Positions 35,268 to 43,982 of a DNA stretch of 64,000 nucleotides are shown piece by piece. How positions within the stretch are numbered: the stretch's first letter is position 1; each line of letters opens with the position of its first letter. Source of the DNA: Geomicrobium sp. JCM 19038 (lineage in GTDB: Bacteria; Bacillota; Bacilli; Bacillales; Marinococcaceae). The stretch is taken from contig NZ_BAXA01000006.1 of the NCBI RefSeq assembly GCF_000698125.1, positions 124,001 to 188,000 of the forward strand, given 5' to 3'. A model generated the notes under the pieces. That model did not search any database. It saw nothing but the letters and a program-made list of their open reading frames with translations, and was not told the DNA's origin. A program made the translations under genes and the position numbers.

Positions 35268-37030
35268 TTACGGAATGCTAACGTGTGATTTCGTGCTGTT
35301 TGGAGAATAGATATCATTAATATTCCATTGACCATCTGTTGGAACAGGCTCGTTTCGCATGGCAACATCAATGACGACTGGCTCATTTGACTTAATCGCT
35401 TCATCAACAGCATCTTTGAACTCTTCTGCACTCTTTACTTTAACTCCTCTAACTCCAAACCCTTGAGCAATCGCTGCAAAATCAGGCGTATACGATTCGC
35501 CGTCTTTCTTGAATAATGTTCCGTACGTCGTATCATAATGAGCCATTTCTAAGCCGGCAATCGTACCATATGCACTATTATTCATGACGACCCATACGAC
35601 TGGGATGTTCTCTTCAACTGCCGTAGCCAAAACAGCAGGGTTCTGACCGAAGCCACCGTCGCCAATGAGAGAGACAACAACACGATCTGGCAGGCTAGTT
35701 TCGCTCCGAGTGCTGCACTTGAGCCAAATCCCATCGTGGCAAACCCACCTGGTGTAAGAATAGAGCCTGGTGTGTAAATCGGAAACTGTTGACCTACGCC
35801 ATTCTTGTTCCAACCGACGTCCGTTGTAATCATCGCATCACGAGGCAATACTTCCCGTACATCAGCTAAAATTCTCTCAGGTTTCATCGGGAATGCATCG
35901 CTGTTTACGTTGTCGCTAATCCGTTCACGCAAGTCTTTGCGATACGTTTGAATATCTTCTTTCAACTGTTCGTTTCGTATGATGCCTTCTGGGTAGAGAC
36001 GTTTGGCAACTCGATTTAACGCCGTTAACGCTCTCTTCAAGTCTGCAATGGCTCCGATTTCCACCGGATAATTGCGTCCAATTTCATTCGAATCGATATC
36101 AATTTGAATAAGTTTTGTTTTTGGAATCTCAAACGTCACGCCTGGATACCATGAACTGCTGTCTGCTTCTTTAAAGCTAGTTCCTAACCCAAAAAGAAAG
36201 TCTGCATTCTTCGTCTGATCATTGATAAATTTCGTACCCCAAAAACCTGTCATTCCAAGAGTAAGTGGGTGATCATCTGGTAAAACACCTTTCCCCATCA
36301 AAGAATGGGCAACGGGAATGTTCATATGATCAACGAACTCACGAAGTTCATTCGTTGCATCTGCTAAAACGACACCGCCACCCGCATAAATAACAGGACG
36401 ATTCGCCTCCGCCAAAGTCTTAACAATTTGCTCCGCAGTTTCTTCATCGAGCGATGGCTTTTCAATAACACGTATATGATGCTGAAGTTTTTCGAAAAGA
36501 CTGGTATCTACCTCTTTAGAGAAGATATCCATCGGAACGGATACGAGAACAGGCCCGGGACGGCCACTCTCTGCAACTTGGAACGCCTTCTGGAGAATTT
36601 CTGGAAATAAATCTGGACGATCGACACGCCAAGCACGTTTAACAAATGGACGATAAATTTCGTATTGAGCACCATCTGCATGTAGGTTTACTTCTTGATG
36701 AGGATGCTTCCCGTAATAATGACTCGGCACATCACCTGCAATCACAACCATCGGAATTGAATCGAGTGCTGCATTCGCAACTCCAGTAGCGGCATTAGTC
36801 AAGCCAGGTCCTAAGTGACTTAATACAACTGCAGTTTCTTTTTTGGCGCGGGCGTATCCATCTGCAGCGTGCGACGCAATTTGTTCGTGGCGTACATTAA
36901 TGAATTTGATGGAGCTTTTATCGAGCTCAGATAACACAGCAATGTTCGTGTGTCCGCATAACCCAAATAGATGCTCAACATTCCGATCTTCTAAGTATTT
37001 GACCAACTGAGTCGAGATGAGTTTCTTCAT
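35268..37030 (-). CDS. ThDP-dependent enzyme of the acetolactate-synthase/decarboxylase superfamily, internal frameshift
   Basis: About 587 aa when restored. The catalytic Glu lies in NVRHEQIASHAADGYAR (about residue 50); SHLGPGLTNAATGVANA follows, and a central Rossmann domain is seen near AEANRPVIYAGGGV. One base is missing at about 35690; restoring it joins ALGAKLA to PDRVVVSLIGDGGFGQNPAVL, and the ThDP/Mg2+ motif GDG...NN (VVMNNSAYGT) is complete. The family covers acetolactate synthase, benzoylformate and oxalyl-CoA decarboxylases and sulfoacetaldehyde acetyltransferase. In this operon it probably decarboxylates a 2-oxo acid. It overlaps the alcohol dehydrogenase gene by 4 bases. Confidence 0.85.
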
Positions 37031-38027
37031 GATTGTTCCTCCTTGTTTTGAAAATCAATGAGAATTTTTGCAAAGTTACCAGAAAGTGCAAGTTCGTACG
37101 CCTTTTCATAGTCTTGTAACGGTAGAATTTTTGATATAAACACGGTTGGATCAAATCGTTTATCTGAGAGGTATTCAATACTTTCTGCAAAATCTTTAGG
37201 AAAGCGGTAGATGATACTTCCATAGATTGTCTGTTCTTTTCGTACAATTTGGCCTACTGGCAGTTCGGATGCGTTTGTGATACCAATTAAAAGCACAGAT
37301 CCCCCTGCTTTAGCCAACGAAAACATGATTGTACTGACTGAGGAGTTCCCGCCGCTTCAACAACGTAATCAAACGTGTCAGGATCAATGGCATCCGGATG
37401 AGTTGCTTGAATGTGCGGAAAAGATTCTAGCATTTTCAGTTTTTCTTCATTAATATCGACCGCTGTGACGTCAGCCCCTAAATAATCGGCAAGTGCGACT
37501 GTTAACAGCCCTTCAGTACCACAACCGATAACGAGTACTGAATCCCCTTTTCTTAGATTGAGCTTTTTGAGACCGTGAACGATGACCGCTAGAGGTTCAA
37601 TTAATACGGCTTTTTCATCAGAAACCTCATCTGGAATCGGAATAACATAGCGAGCATCAATACTAAATTCATGAGAAAATCCACCATCTGCATTAATGCC
37701 AATTGACTTTTTGTGCGGACATATATTTTCTTGTTCCCGCAAACAATACTCACATTCCCCGCAAAATGTATTCGGTGTAACAACAACCCGCGTTCCTTCA
37801 GGAATGTTCGCTACACTCCCTGATTCTTCAACAACACCGACGAGCTCATGACCAGGCCTTACAGGATATGTCGCATGCTGAATTTTCCCTCGATACACGG
37901 AAAGATCAGAGCCACAAATTCCACCATAAGTCACGCGGATTTTCACTTCATTCGCTCTTAAGCTCTCTAATGGTGCAGAATCTCTAAGAACGAGAGAATT
38001 CGGTTCAGCTATAAATAATTCACTCAC
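37027..38027 (-). CDS. Zinc-dependent alcohol dehydrogenase (MDR family), internal frameshift
   Basis: About 333 aa when restored, sorbitol/threonine-dehydrogenase-like. Catalytic zinc ligands lie in GGICGSDLSVY (Cys near residue 38) and GHELVGVVE; the structural zinc lobe is NTFCGECEYCLREQENIC. The NAD motif is VLVIGCGTEGLLTVALADYLG. A T is missing at about 37321; restoring it joins QSVQSCF to SLAKAGGSVLLIGITN. It probably oxidises a hydroxyl of the substrate or an intermediate. It overlaps the next gene by 4 bases and follows aroD by 4. Confidence 0.87.
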
Positions 38028-38031
38028 AATG

Positions 38032-38805
38032 TCATTCCCCCATTACATCCTCAATCACTCGTAACACCACGTCCAGCTGCTCAATGGGCATTTGCCCTGG
38101 TGCCGAACTTGCACTACCAACAGCAAAGGTCATGGCTGACCCACAAGCTCCACCCATCATGCGAGATAGTGCACCTAGGCGTCCCATTGACATCGTGACA
38201 ACTGGAATGGATAGGTGTTCAGATGCTTTTGCAGTTGCTTTCATAAGAACCAAAACGTCATCAATTGTTTGTGGCATAACGGCAACTTTTCCAACATCTG
38301 CACCTTGTTCTTCAGCTTCTTTTAATTTATTGTAGATTTCTTCTTCGTGAGGTGTCTCAGAAAAGTTATGATACGACATTAGTACTTGCACTTGATGATC
38401 TTCCGCCAATCTCTTTACTCTGTTAATATCCGCTTGATCTGCACTTAGCTCAACATCGATGAAGTCTACAGCCTTGCTTTTAATCACCGTCTCATACAGA
38501 TCAAACACTTGCTTTTCGCTAATTGAAATCTGTTCCCCACCTTCTCTAGTCGATCTGCGAGTAAATAAGATAGGGATATGAGCCGATCGCTTGTGGATTT
38601 CTTCAGCTACTGATTTAACAGCTTGCAAGTCATCAAGCTTTAAGAAGAAATCGACTCGCCATTCAATGATGTCCGGATTCTTTTTTACGATATCTTCAAG
38701 TTGCGTCATTAATGAATTGCGATCGACTCCTGTTAGTGGTGTGCAAATGAGCGGACGATTCTGTTTATTTTCATGACGTAACGTTAAGTTTACTTGTTTC
38801 TTCAT
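38032..38805 (-). CDS. aroD: Type I 3-dehydroquinate dehydratase homologue
   Basis: 257 aa TIM barrel forming a Schiff base with its substrate. IEWRVDFF (about residues 46-53), the general-base His in MSYHNFSETP (about residue 143), the Schiff-base Lys in VGKVAVMPQT (about residue 170), TMSMGRLGALSRM and SAPGQMPIEQL are conserved, so it should be active. In biosynthesis AroD makes 3-dehydroshikimate, but its place inside a transporter/CoA-enzyme operon points to catabolism of quinate or another cyclic or branched beta-hydroxy ketone. Confidence 0.9.
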   Translation of the reverse strand: MKKQVNLTLRHENKQNRPLICTPLTGVDRNSLMTQLEDIVKKNPDIIEWRVDFFLKLDDLQAVKSVAEEIHKRSAHIPILFTRRSTREGGEQISISEKQVFDLYETVIKSKAVDFIDVELSADQADINRVKRLAEDHQVQVLMSYHNFSETPHEEEIYNKLKEAEEQGADVGKVAVMPQTIDDVLVLMKATAKASEHLSIPVVTMSMGRLGALSRMMGGACGSAMTFAVGSASSAPGQMPIEQLDVVLRVIEDVMGE

Positions 38806-38820
38806 GCTTTACGACTCCCT

Positions 38821-40248
38821 TTACATTAAGTCTTGTAGAACGATCATTTTCATTTCTGTCATTTCTTCGACAGCAAAGCGTGCACCCTCACGCCCCAGGC
38901 CACTATTTTTGATTCCTCCGTACGGCCAATGATCAAGACGGTAGTTCGACGTTCCGTTTACGACAACACCGCCCATATCCAATTCGATTGCAGCTTTTCT
39001 AATCACATCCATTGAATTGGAGAAAACACCGGCCTGTAGGCCAAATTCCGAATCATTTACTTCTTCAATGACATCGTCCAAGTCATGATACGGCAGTATG
39101 CTGATGAGTGGCCCAAACACTTCATTACAAACGACCTTACTCGTCGGTTTGGGCCGGTAAAGAACAGATGGCTGAACAGAAGCAGCATCGACGCCTCCTC
39201 CTGCAATTAATTCTGCACCTTCAGAGACAGCTTCTTCGATCCAAGATGCAATTCTTTTGCCTGTATTCGCGTCAACGACACATCCTACATCTGTTGTCTC
39301 ATCAAGAGGGTCTCCTTGTTTAAGTTGGCTTACTTTTTCTTTTACTTTTTGAAGAAAATGATCCACGACTTCCTCATGCACATAAATGCGTTGAACCGAA
39401 ATGCAGCTTTGACCAGAATTGCTAAATCCGGTTTTCACGCTTAATGTCGCCGCTCGCTCGAGATCTGCATCAGCGTGCACAATCGTTGCCGAATTGCCCC
39501 CAAGTTCAAGTAGCACTTTCTTCATTCCTGAAATTTTAGAAATTTGTCGACCTGCGGGGACACCACCCGTAAATGAAATAATATTCGTACGATCATCTGC
39601 AACAATTTGCTCTCCGACTTCTCTGCCCCCAAGAACCATGTGAAGCGCTTCTTTTGGCATCCCTGCTTCCATCATTAATTCTACAAAAGCAGTCGCAATG
39701 AGTGTCGTCTGCGGTGCCGGTTTCAATATCGTGACGTTTCCAGCAGCAAAAGCTGGTCCGACCTTATGACATACTAGATTTAGTGGGGCATTAAATGGAG
39801 TTATAGCGGCAATTACGCCTGCAGGTACTCGAAACGTCAGGGCCATAGAATGCTTCCCACGCTCAGACGCACTTCCCGGAATCGTTTCACCAATTAAACG
39901 TTTAGCCTCTTCTGCTGATTGTTCAAGCGTTTCAATGGAACGTGAAACTTCATCGCGTGTATTCTTTAAGGCTTTTCCTACTTCTAAAGAAATAAGTTTG
40001 GCAAAAGTCTCCTTCTGCTCTTCTAATAGTTGCGCAGACTTTTTTAATATAGCTGCTCGTTCAGCAGCCGAGAGTCCAGCGACTAATTTCTTACCTTTAT
40101 GGGCTAAAATTAATGCTTGCTCAACATCTTCTTGCTCCGCTTCCCACTGTTTTCCAATCACTTCACCGTTATAGGGGTTGGTTATCTCTAATCCTTCGGT
40201 TTTTTTTTCGATCCATTGTCCTTGAATAAACGATCGTGCTTTTCTCAT
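38821..40248 (-). CDS. NAD(P)-dependent aldehyde dehydrogenase
   Basis: 475 aa. N-terminal substrate loop FIQGQWIEKK, the FN/AP pocket ITPFNAPLNLV (about residues 147-157), cofactor motif FTGGVPAGRQI, catalytic Glu in LELGGNSATIV (about residue 251), catalytic Cys in NSGQSCISVQR (about residue 285), and EVFGPLISILPY are all intact. It resembles the succinate-semialdehyde/glycolaldehyde/phosphonoacetaldehyde dehydrogenase group. It probably oxidises an aldehyde produced by the ThDP enzyme. It overlaps the preceding gene by 4 bases. Confidence 0.92.
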   Translation of the reverse strand: MRKARSFIQGQWIEKKTEGLEITNPYNGEVIGKQWEAEQEDVEQALILAHKGKKLVAGLSAAERAAILKKSAQLLEEQKETFAKLISLEVGKALKNTRDEVSRSIETLEQSAEEAKRLIGETIPGSASERGKHSMALTFRVPAGVIAAITPFNAPLNLVCHKVGPAFAAGNVTILKPAPQTTLIATAFVELMMEAGMPKEALHMVLGGREVGEQIVADDRTNIISFTGGVPAGRQISKISGMKKVLLELGGNSATIVHADADLERAATLSVKTGFSNSGQSCISVQRIYVHEEVVDHFLQKVKEKVSQLKQGDPLDETTDVGCVVDANTGKRIASWIEEAVSEGAELIAGGGVDAASVQPSVLYRPKPTSKVVCNEVFGPLISILPYHDLDDVIEEVNDSEFGLQAGVFSNSMDVIRKAAIELDMGGVVVNGTSNYRLDHWPYGGIKNSGLGREGARFAVEEMTEMKMIVLQDLM

Positions 40249-41072
40249 GATTCTTCTCCCCCAGTCTGTTTTTGGACACCTGTGTAGCGAACAAGATGCT
40301 CTTCATTCGGGCATGGCCCTTTGATTCGAACTCCACTCATTAACTCTTCATACGCGTGAGCAACAATACCCATCCCTCTTGAGAGAGCAAAAATTCCTTT
40401 CGCAGCTTCAGCAGGAATTTCAAGTTCACATTGGATAGCAGCTGAAATACCGTCCACATTAATCGTCATGTTGCGGCCCTTTCTTTCTGAAAGACGATCT
40501 CGATAGCTTGCTAGAATTTCTAAGTAAGTGCCACTAATTTCCCCACTAGCAATCAATTCTTCCGACAATTCATAAAGCCGACTGACACGTGGATCGTCAT
40601 CGTGCAGCTGATGCCCAAATCCAGGTAGCTTTCCTTTTCTATTAAAGATTTCCGTGAGTTTATCATCGACAGCATTTTCATGGTTTGCGAGATTTTCTTT
40701 CGTTTTGTAGAGGATGCTCATCGCTTCCTCAACCGCTCCTCCATGGACATCACCGAGCATATTTACGCCGGTTGCAACTGCAGAATTAAAGGAGACCCCA
40801 CATGTCGCTGCCATGCGGGCTGCTGCAATCGATGGCGCTCGAGGTCCATGATCAGAACCAGCGACGAGAACGCTTTCAAACAACTTGGCTTGCGCCTCTG
40901 TCAAATGCTTTCCGCAAAGTAAGAAAAATAGCATTTGTGTATAGGAAACATTACCAATTAAATCTTCAACACGCTCTCCTCGTATAATAATTTCGTTTTT
41001 CTTAATATGACTAATTTCCGTTTCCCACCATGCACCGCCAGTTGAATAAGCTTCCAATGCACTTCGACTCAT
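40245..41072 (-). CDS. Citrate-synthase-fold protein, citryl-CoA lyase-like
   Basis: About 275 aa, shorter than citrate synthase (about 370-430) and similar to stand-alone citryl-CoA-lyase/C-terminal ATP-citrate-lyase domains. Catalytic-type residues are visible: AGSDHGPRAPS, GDVHGGAVEEA, GFGHQLHDDDPR for the second His, and INVDGISAAI for the Asp. AFALSRGMGI-type region appears as GIFALSRGMGIVAHAYEEL. It should cleave or condense an acyl-CoA with a 2-oxo acid. ATG 41072 has GGGGATG before it; GTG 41084 is the alternative. Its downstream position next to a CoA-transferase favours cleavage. Confidence 0.85.
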   Translation of the reverse strand: MSRSALEAYSTGGAWWETEISHIKKNEIIIRGERVEDLIGNVSYTQMLFFLLCGKHLTEAQAKLFESVLVAGSDHGPRAPSIAAARMAATCGVSFNSAVATGVNMLGDVHGGAVEEAMSILYKTKENLANHENAVDDKLTEIFNRKGKLPGFGHQLHDDDPRVSRLYELSEELIASGEISGTYLEILASYRDRLSERKGRNMTINVDGISAAIQCELEIPAEAAKGIFALSRGMGIVAHAYEELMSGVRIKGPCPNEEHLVRYTGVQKQTGGEES

Positions 41073-41087
41073 AAACATCCCCACTTT

Positions 41088-41816
41088 CTAGCTTAATAGC
41101 TGATGCACAAGTTCTTTTAGACTTACTAAGTAGTTATTAACATTCTCTTCCGTGAATCTTTGCGTTAGCCCGCTAATGGAGATGCAATAATTGACCTCTC
41201 CCGCTTGATTAAAGATCGGGGCTGAAATTGCTGACAATCCTTGCTCTCGATCTTCATGCGTTATCGCATAACCTTGCTCTTTAATTTGTAACAAGTCCGC
41301 TTTTAGGACTTCTAATCGTTCTGGGTTATTCATCTGTTTAAAAATGCGTTCCTGAAATTCAGGACTTTGATAGGCTAATAACACCTTCCCTCCAGCGCCG
41401 GCAAACAATGGCAATGGTTGTCCTAACGATACAAGGTGGCGCAGAGGTCGCAACCCTTCAAATTGCTCGATACAAATTCTGCGATCATTGGCAATCGTAT
41501 ACAAGTTCACAGTTTCAGAAGTTAGTTCACGCAATTTGGACATGACAGGCTTGGCTACTTCTTTTATATCAAATGATTTTCCAGCGATTGAACCCATATA
41601 GTATAATTTATGTCCAAGTTTGTACTTCATCGTACTCTCATTTTTCATAATCATGCCGTTTGCTTCCAATGTCGCGAGCATTCTTGTCGTGGTAGATTTG
41701 GCTAATTCAATCATGTTTGATATTTCTGTTAACGTTAACTCTTGTCGTTCCATTGAAAAACAATCCAGAATGTCTAACGCTCGTTGTACAGTTCGTAAAG
41801 AATCTTTCTTTTCCAA
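41088..41816 (-). CDS. IclR-family transcriptional regulator
   Basis: 242 aa. The N-terminal winged helix: RALDILDCFSMERQELTLTEISNMIELAKSTT reads as a classic IclR helix-turn-helix (about residues 11-42, here RALDILDCF and LTEISNMIELAKSTTTRML). The C-terminal effector domain shows HKLYYMGS, EQFEGLRPLR, PLPLFAGAGGKVLLAY and AISAPIFNQAGEV, the family's ligand pocket. First gene of the catabolic operon. A palindrome similar to that before tctC lies 20 bases upstream, so it is predicted to control both its own operon and the transporter. Confidence 0.92.
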   Translation of the reverse strand: MEKKDSLRTVQRALDILDCFSMERQELTLTEISNMIELAKSTTTRMLATLEANGMIMKNESTMKYKLGHKLYYMGSIAGKSFDIKEVAKPVMSKLRELTSETVNLYTIANDRRICIEQFEGLRPLRHLVSLGQPLPLFAGAGGKVLLAYQSPEFQERIFKQMNNPERLEVLKADLLQIKEQGYAITHEDREQGLSAISAPIFNQAGEVNYCISISGLTQRFTEENVNNYLVSLKELVHQLLS

Positions 41817-41835
41817 TCATAACCCGCCCTTTTGT

Positions 41836-41922
41836 TGTTCCATTAAATAGAACACGATTTCGTTAAATGGTACTACCATTGTAAAACGGGACGGATAACG
41901 TGTCAATTTGAAAACGCTTTAA
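41836..41922 (-). promoter_or_regulatory. IclR-operon control region: two palindromes and a cre-like box
   Basis: Three elements lie in 87 bases. TGTTCCATTAAATAGAACA (41836-41854) is a near-perfect dyad matching the tctC-promoter palindrome in its TTCCATT half. AATGGTACTACCATT (41866-41880) is a perfect 15-base palindrome. TGAAAACGCTTTAA (41909-41922) fits the cre consensus with one mismatch and overlaps the end of the TIM-barrel gene. Together they suggest autoregulation by IclR and CcpA control. Confidence 0.6.
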
Positions 41923-42749
41923 TTTTTGTGAGCTTCTGTTTTTATGGATGCGATAAACGCTTTTGCCGATTGCAAACATCGCCGTACAAACTCTTCATTT
42001 CCAAGTTCTTTTGAACGTGCTTTATGAGGCATTTCAAGTGACAAAGGAACTTCTGGAATTCGCTTTAGAATTTCGCCCACATTAGTGCCACCTTCCCCGA
42101 TATATAACCGCTCTTCACGTACAATCCGAGTCATTTCTTCACGGTCTTCTGGAATTTGTCCAATAGCATCGCACAAATGGAAGTAACGAAACCATTCTTT
42201 AGGGATTGAATCTAAGTCCTCAACACGATCTCTTGAACGATGGAAGTGGTGTGCATCGATCATTAATCCAGCATTTGAGCGATTTGCCGATTTAAGTACT
42301 TCAACAGCTCCTTGTAACGTAGAGACGGAGGCGATTGGCACAAATTCTAATTCCACCGTTAAACCATAAGGTTTTGCTAAATCACAAAGCTCTGCAAAAC
42401 ACTCTTTTGCGAACACGAAATCATCCGTCCATATACTACTTAGCACATGCTTTCCACCAAGCTCTGCCGCTACGTGAAAAGCAGGCTCATAGTCTGATGG
42501 GTTCGTACCATCACTAATTTTTGCAAGTTCTATGTCCAATAGCTCGATCTCTGTCTCCTGCAAAGCTTTACGTGTAGCTCTAAACATCTCTTTCTTGTTT
42601 GCAAGGTCATAATTCGGCTCGTTAGGCAGCCCCATATAAATCGGGCGAATACTTACGTAGTCATACCCTGCTTTTGCAGCAGTATAGGTCAATTCAGGTG
42701 GTGCTAAATCTAGTGCGGTTAAATGTGCGAGTGAATACGTGTAGCTCAT
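41919..42749 (-). CDS. Sugar phosphate isomerase/epimerase-type TIM barrel protein
   Basis: About 276 aa of the xylose-isomerase-like TIM-barrel superfamily. Metal-binding acidic residues are visible at TVELEFVP (Glu), MIDAHHFHRS (Asp-His-His), FRYFHLCDA (His) and LSLEMPH (Glu). This superfamily includes epimerases, hydroxypyruvate isomerase and 3-dehydroshikimate dehydratases (AsbF/QuiC). Given the AroD homologue in the next operon, a dehydratase acting after AroD is one attractive option, but it is only inference. The start at 42749 is set by AGGAGTGG; it has a leader of roughly 280 bases containing a GntR-type operator. Confidence 0.85.
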   Translation of the reverse strand: MSYTYSLAHLTALDLAPPELTYTAAKAGYDYVSIRPIYMGLPNEPNYDLANKKEMFRATRKALQETEIELLDIELAKISDGTNPSDYEPAFHVAAELGGKHVLSSIWTDDFVFAKECFAELCDLAKPYGLTVELEFVPIASVSTLQGAVEVLKSANRSNAGLMIDAHHFHRSRDRVEDLDSIPKEWFRYFHLCDAIGQIPEDREEMTRIVREERLYIGEGGTNVGEILKRIPEVPLSLEMPHKARSKELGNEEFVRRCLQSAKAFIASIKTEAHKN

Positions 42750-43028
42750 TTGAGCCACTCCTTTCTTATTGCTGATGTAATGTCGCCTCAATCACTGATC
42801 TTAGCTTTCTCTGCTCACGTAACGATGTGTGTTTCTCACAGTAAATTCAGTGTTCATGTCTTCTTCTACTCTTTAATGTTTTCTCTTCAGAATTCAGTGC
42901 ATTACATTTCTCCACGATCGAAATGAATAAGAATTTAAGGTAAAGTCGTCATTTTCTGAATATCGCAAGGAAACGATCGCGATACTTCCCTAGAAAATAA
43001 GCATTCGTTTTAAACCCTCCCCCAACGA

Positions 43029-43041
43029 GATACTAGTATAC
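43029..43041 (-). promoter_or_regulatory. Candidate GntR operator before the TIM-barrel gene
   Basis: GATACTAGTATAC (43029-43041) shares the core ATACTAGTATAC with the site in the GntR promoter at 43823. On the minus strand it includes a TATACT that could serve as the -10 of the TIM-barrel gene, so repression by occlusion is plausible. Confidence 0.6.
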
Positions 43042-43078
43042 AAGTTAAGCTAAGCAAAAGACAGTAAACCATATTTGC

Positions 43079-43780
43079 TTACTGCCTTGATGAAAAATAT
43101 TCCGGATATCGCTCAAAAATGTAGTCATAAAACGACCAGACATTATGAAGATGTTCCGTTAACTTCTTGTCTAATGCTGCCGCATCGTTACACTCAATCA
43201 ATTTAAGCATCTGTTCATGGTCTTCAATAATACGATCCGTCTCTTGAGTTTCATAGAATTCGAGATACCTCATACGATTCACATGTCCGCGCACTTGTCT
43301 CACATACGCGCTTAATGTTTCATTGCCACACATTCCGAGTATTTTATCGTGAAACACTTCATCATAGTGATAAAATTGTTCCAAATCACCGTCATTGGCG
43401 GCTTCTTTCTGTTGTTTAATGACATCGAGTACAGCAGTTTTATGATGGATTGCTTCTTCGGCTTCGTGATTCCATGACTCAGCCACTTGCCGAAACGCCG
43501 TCCGTTCCAAGCTCTCGCGTACTTGAAACGCTTCTTTTACTTTGTTTAATGAGATGTATTCAACTTGAATTCCCTTTTGTGGAATGACTCGCAAAAAACC
43601 TTCCGATGACAACAAACGAATCGCCTCTCGAATTGGCGTTCTGCTCACTCCAAGTTGCTGTGCAAGTTCATTCTCTGAAATCATTTGTCCTGGCTTGTAC
43701 TTCAATGTAATTACTTCGTTATACAAATAACGATAGATCTCAGTGCCTAACGTCTTTCGTGGAAATGTTAAGTGCGTCAT
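43079..43780 (-). CDS. GntR-family (FadR subfamily) transcriptional regulator
   Basis: 233 aa. The N-terminal winged helix shows IYRYLYNEVITLKYKPGQMISENELAQQ then LGVSRTPIREAIRLLSSEGFL (about residues 14-62). The C-terminal all-helical FCD domain has metal-site residues in HYDEVFHDKIL (Asp, His) and two later His residues near EDHEQMLKLIE and LTEHLHNVW, typical of regulators that sense organic acids. Upstream, its own operator is embedded in the promoter. It probably controls the TIM-barrel gene and possibly more of the catabolic cluster. Confidence 0.92.
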   Translation of the reverse strand: MTHLTFPRKTLGTEIYRYLYNEVITLKYKPGQMISENELAQQLGVSRTPIREAIRLLSSEGFLRVIPQKGIQVEYISLNKVKEAFQVRESLERTAFRQVAESWNHEAEEAIHHKTAVLDVIKQQKEAANDGDLEQFYHYDEVFHDKILGMCGNETLSAYVRQVRGHVNRMRYLEFYETQETDRIIEDHEQMLKLIECNDAAALDKKLTEHLHNVWSFYDYIFERYPEYFSSRQ

Positions 43781-43811
43781 AGCTCACCTGCTCGTATTCT
43801 GAATTAAGATA

Positions 43812-43841
43812 ATTCTAAAAGCATACTAGTATACATGTCAA
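43812..43841 (-). promoter_or_regulatory. GntR promoter with embedded operator
   Basis: On the minus strand, TTGACA (43841-43836) and TAGAAT (43817-43812) are separated by 18 bases, and the spacer contains the palindrome ATACTAGTATAC-type site (43823-43834). Binding there would block polymerase, implying autorepression. Confidence 0.75.
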
Positions 43842-43931
43842 CTGATCTTTGACATCTTTCCAAGAAAAGATCGTTAATTACGTCATGTAAGTCGAGATCG
43901 TATAGGGTACGTCCCCTATTCAATAGTAAGT

Positions 43932-43973
43932 AAACAACAGCCCCTTTGACAGAAGTCAAAAAGGCTGTTGTTT
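43932..43973. terminator. Rho-independent terminator
   Basis: AAACAACAGCC...TTTGAC / GTCAAA...GGCTGTTGTTT long stem. It lies just past the stop of the leftward 96-aa membrane gene and has T-rich flanks on both strands. Confidence 0.85.
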
Positions 43974-43982
43974 ACGGCATTA

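Noticed and set aside
34036-38027. Split genes as separately encoded subunits (CoA-transferase, ThDP enzyme, alcohol dehydrogenase)
   Set aside because: The breaks fall inside conserved domains, the second pieces lack their own ribosome sites, and one base reunites each pair into a normal-length enzyme.
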